The notes under the pieces were generated by a model. The model had not been told where the DNA came from. It saw nothing but the letters and a program-made list of their open reading frames with translations, and searched no databases. Shown here piece after piece: positions 33,262 through 34,135 of a stretch of 34,135 nucleotides of DNA. The DNA lies in contig JBCNVA010000065.1 of the NCBI GenBank assembly GCA_039630445.1, positions 1 to 34,135 of the forward strand, read 5' to 3'. Within the stretch, counting starts at the first letter, position 1. Every line of letters starts with the position of its first letter. This stretch comes from HRBIN15 sp039630445 (GTDB lineage: Bacteria; Armatimonadota; Fimbriimonadia; Fimbriimonadales; GBS-DC). The position numbers and the translations under genes are program-made.

Positions 33262-33730
33262 CGCACTTGTATAGTACCTCGATAGCGTGCCGATTCGTAC
33301 ACCCCGTTGTGCCCTGCGAACAACGCGCCCATCGCGATGATGACATCAATCCGCTTGAAACTCCGATAGGTATAAGTTGCCTTCGTTGCCCTAATCGTGA
33401 GCCGTATCATTGCCTTGCTTTACCCTGCCAGGAACAGAGGGCACTGCTTCGGGTCGTAGCGTGCGATCGACGCCATTTTGCTTCGATACCCACGGCATCT
33501 TGTGTCGGGATCTCCCCATTAAATCCACACCTTGTGTGTCCACTGCCTGTTTGTCGTCGATCGCCGGTCTTCGCGCCCTTGAGTTCAAATCCGCCCCCGA
33601 TCGACGACACCCCTTGACTTCACTGGCATCCATAGGGTATAGTAAAGCCGCCAACGGGCAAAGCGCGTGCACCTTGACAATCGGGCAAATTTGAGTTCGC
33701 GGAGCGCCCGCCTCTTGGGTGGAGCGCTTG
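33262..33730 (+). promoter_or_regulatory. CRISPR leader region
   Basis: About 470 bases without a credible gene lie between ald and the first repeat. The region holds a 12-bp perfect inverted repeat (TGTCGTCGATCG at 33552-33563 and CGATCGACGACA at 33598-33609), a third CGATCGACG at 33464-33472, and a promoter next to it. It is on the 5' side of repeats that end ATTGAAAC and opposite the degenerate repeat, so it should be the leader. Confidence 0.65.
33614..33643 (+). promoter_or_regulatory. Predicted pre-crRNA promoter
   Basis: TTGACT (33614-33619), an 18-base spacer and TATAGT (33638-33643) match sigma-70 consensus well. The start would be near 33650, about 80 bases before the first repeat. 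The -35 begins 5 bases after the inverted repeat arm ending at 33609. Confidence 0.65.
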
Positions 33731-34135
33731 GTTTGTAGCCTACCTGTGAGGGATTGAAACCGCGGGTGTGGTTCTGCTTAGGGCAAGTTGCGCCCGAGTT
33801 TGTAGCCTACCTGTGAGGGATTGAAACGAGGATATCGAGAAGCCCGACCACGCGCTATCGTTTGTAGCCTACCTGTGAGGGATTGAAACCGTCGTTAGCC
33901 CGCTTGCGAGCCTGCAGAGAAGTCCGTTTGTAGCCTACCTGTGAGGGATTGAAACTACCGAACCTGCGAACAGGAGATACCTCACCAGGTTTGTAGCCTA
34001 CCTGTGAGGGATTGAAACGGTCATCGCGAAATAGCACCTTCTCACCCGGCACGAGTTTGTAGCCTACCTGTGAGGGATTGAAACAGCGAGGAGGAGGTAG
34101 CGCGTATGAGGTTTATGCGGGTTTGTTGCCTAGCT
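33731..34135 (+). CRISPR. CRISPR array: six identical 30-base repeats plus a degenerate partial seventh
   Basis: Repeats begin GTTTGTAGCC and end GGATTGAAAC. They lie at 33731-33760, 33798-33827, 33860-33889, 33926-33955, 33989-34018 and 34055-34084. The six spacers are 37, 32, 36, 33, 36 and 36 bases. The last repeat, at 34121-34135, is cut by the edge and has two changes in 15 bases (GTTTGTTGCCTAGCT), which usually marks the distal end. The ATTGAAAC end is common to the crRNA tags of type I-A/I-B and type III systems. No cas gene is in the window. Confidence 0.97.

Noticed and set aside
33674..33679. Second -35-like TTGACA close to the CRISPR array
   Set aside because: No -10-like hexamer occurs at 15-19 bases; the pair at 33614/33638 is much better.
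33855..34052. Minus-strand open frame with repeated FNPSQVGYK
   Set aside because: It is the translation of CRISPR repeats and spacers, not a protein gene.
33761..34120. Self-targeting CRISPR spacers
   Set aside because: By eye no spacer matches another part of this window; a full genome search could not be run.

Overview
The window is a dense, GC-rich bacterial chromosome segment with about 24 protein genes, short spacers, many 1-4 base start/stop overlaps and a CRISPR array at the right edge. The mix suggests Armatimonadota or a similar deep-branching, probably thermophilic lineage: a DUF1559-type pilin-like protein, a secreted protein with a dockerin-like tail, a C11 peptidase lipoprotein, a beta-propeller phytase and an acyl-ACP-reductase-like protein. 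This placement is inference from gene content; no rRNA or tRNA is present to confirm it.

Layout. 1-636: the start of recN (minus, cut by the edge). 637-1020: a gap holding a nested-palindrome repeat. 1021-7807 (plus): a Rieske oxygenase-like protein, a secreted unknown and mfd. 7805-7940: a second repeat of the same family, filling the space between the mfd and corA stop codons. 7938-9400 (minus): corA and a small toxin/antitoxin-like chimera. 9471-10571 (plus): an acyl-ACP reductase homologue. 10553-14339 (minus): a tightly coupled operon of a degenerate S41 protein, an intact S41 protease, rpiB and a DUF1992 protein. 14483-16407 (plus): a secreted unknown coupled to a metallophosphoesterase. 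16375-19920 (minus): two glycosyltransferases. 19982-22921 (plus): a MATE exporter and a 5'-nucleotidase. 22940-23722 (minus): the pilin-like protein. 23842-25919 (plus): a lamin-tail/dockerin-like secreted protein and a phytase. 25923-30591 (minus): a C11-type lipoprotein, an RDD membrane protein, glycerate kinase and an AAA ATPase. 30678-32182 (plus): a Tat-exported superoxide dismutase coupled to hisA. 32149-33261 (minus): alanine dehydrogenase. 33262-34135: the CRISPR leader and a six-repeat array with a degenerate seventh repeat at the edge.

Points of most interest. (1) Between the pilin-like and lamin-tail genes, two mirror-image pairs of TTAA octamers with an 11-base period each lie exactly 9 bases from a -10-like hexamer. 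They resemble Pho boxes, and the flanking genes include a 5'-nucleotidase and a phytase, so this may be a phosphate-scavenging locus. (2) At least five genes have a -10 hexamer 8-10 bases before the ATG and no Shine-Dalgarno sequence, the signature of leaderless mRNAs. (3) The superoxide dismutase has a leaderless Tat-signal start and an internal in-frame ATG with a strong Shine-Dalgarno, which could give exported and cytosolic forms. (4) Three enzymes lack key catalytic residues (Rieske oxygenase, one S41 protein, C11 peptidase). (5) The CRISPR leader carries a 12-base perfect inverted repeat directly upstream of a good promoter. (6) Two copies of a short palindromic repeat family are present, one fitting exactly between two stop codons.
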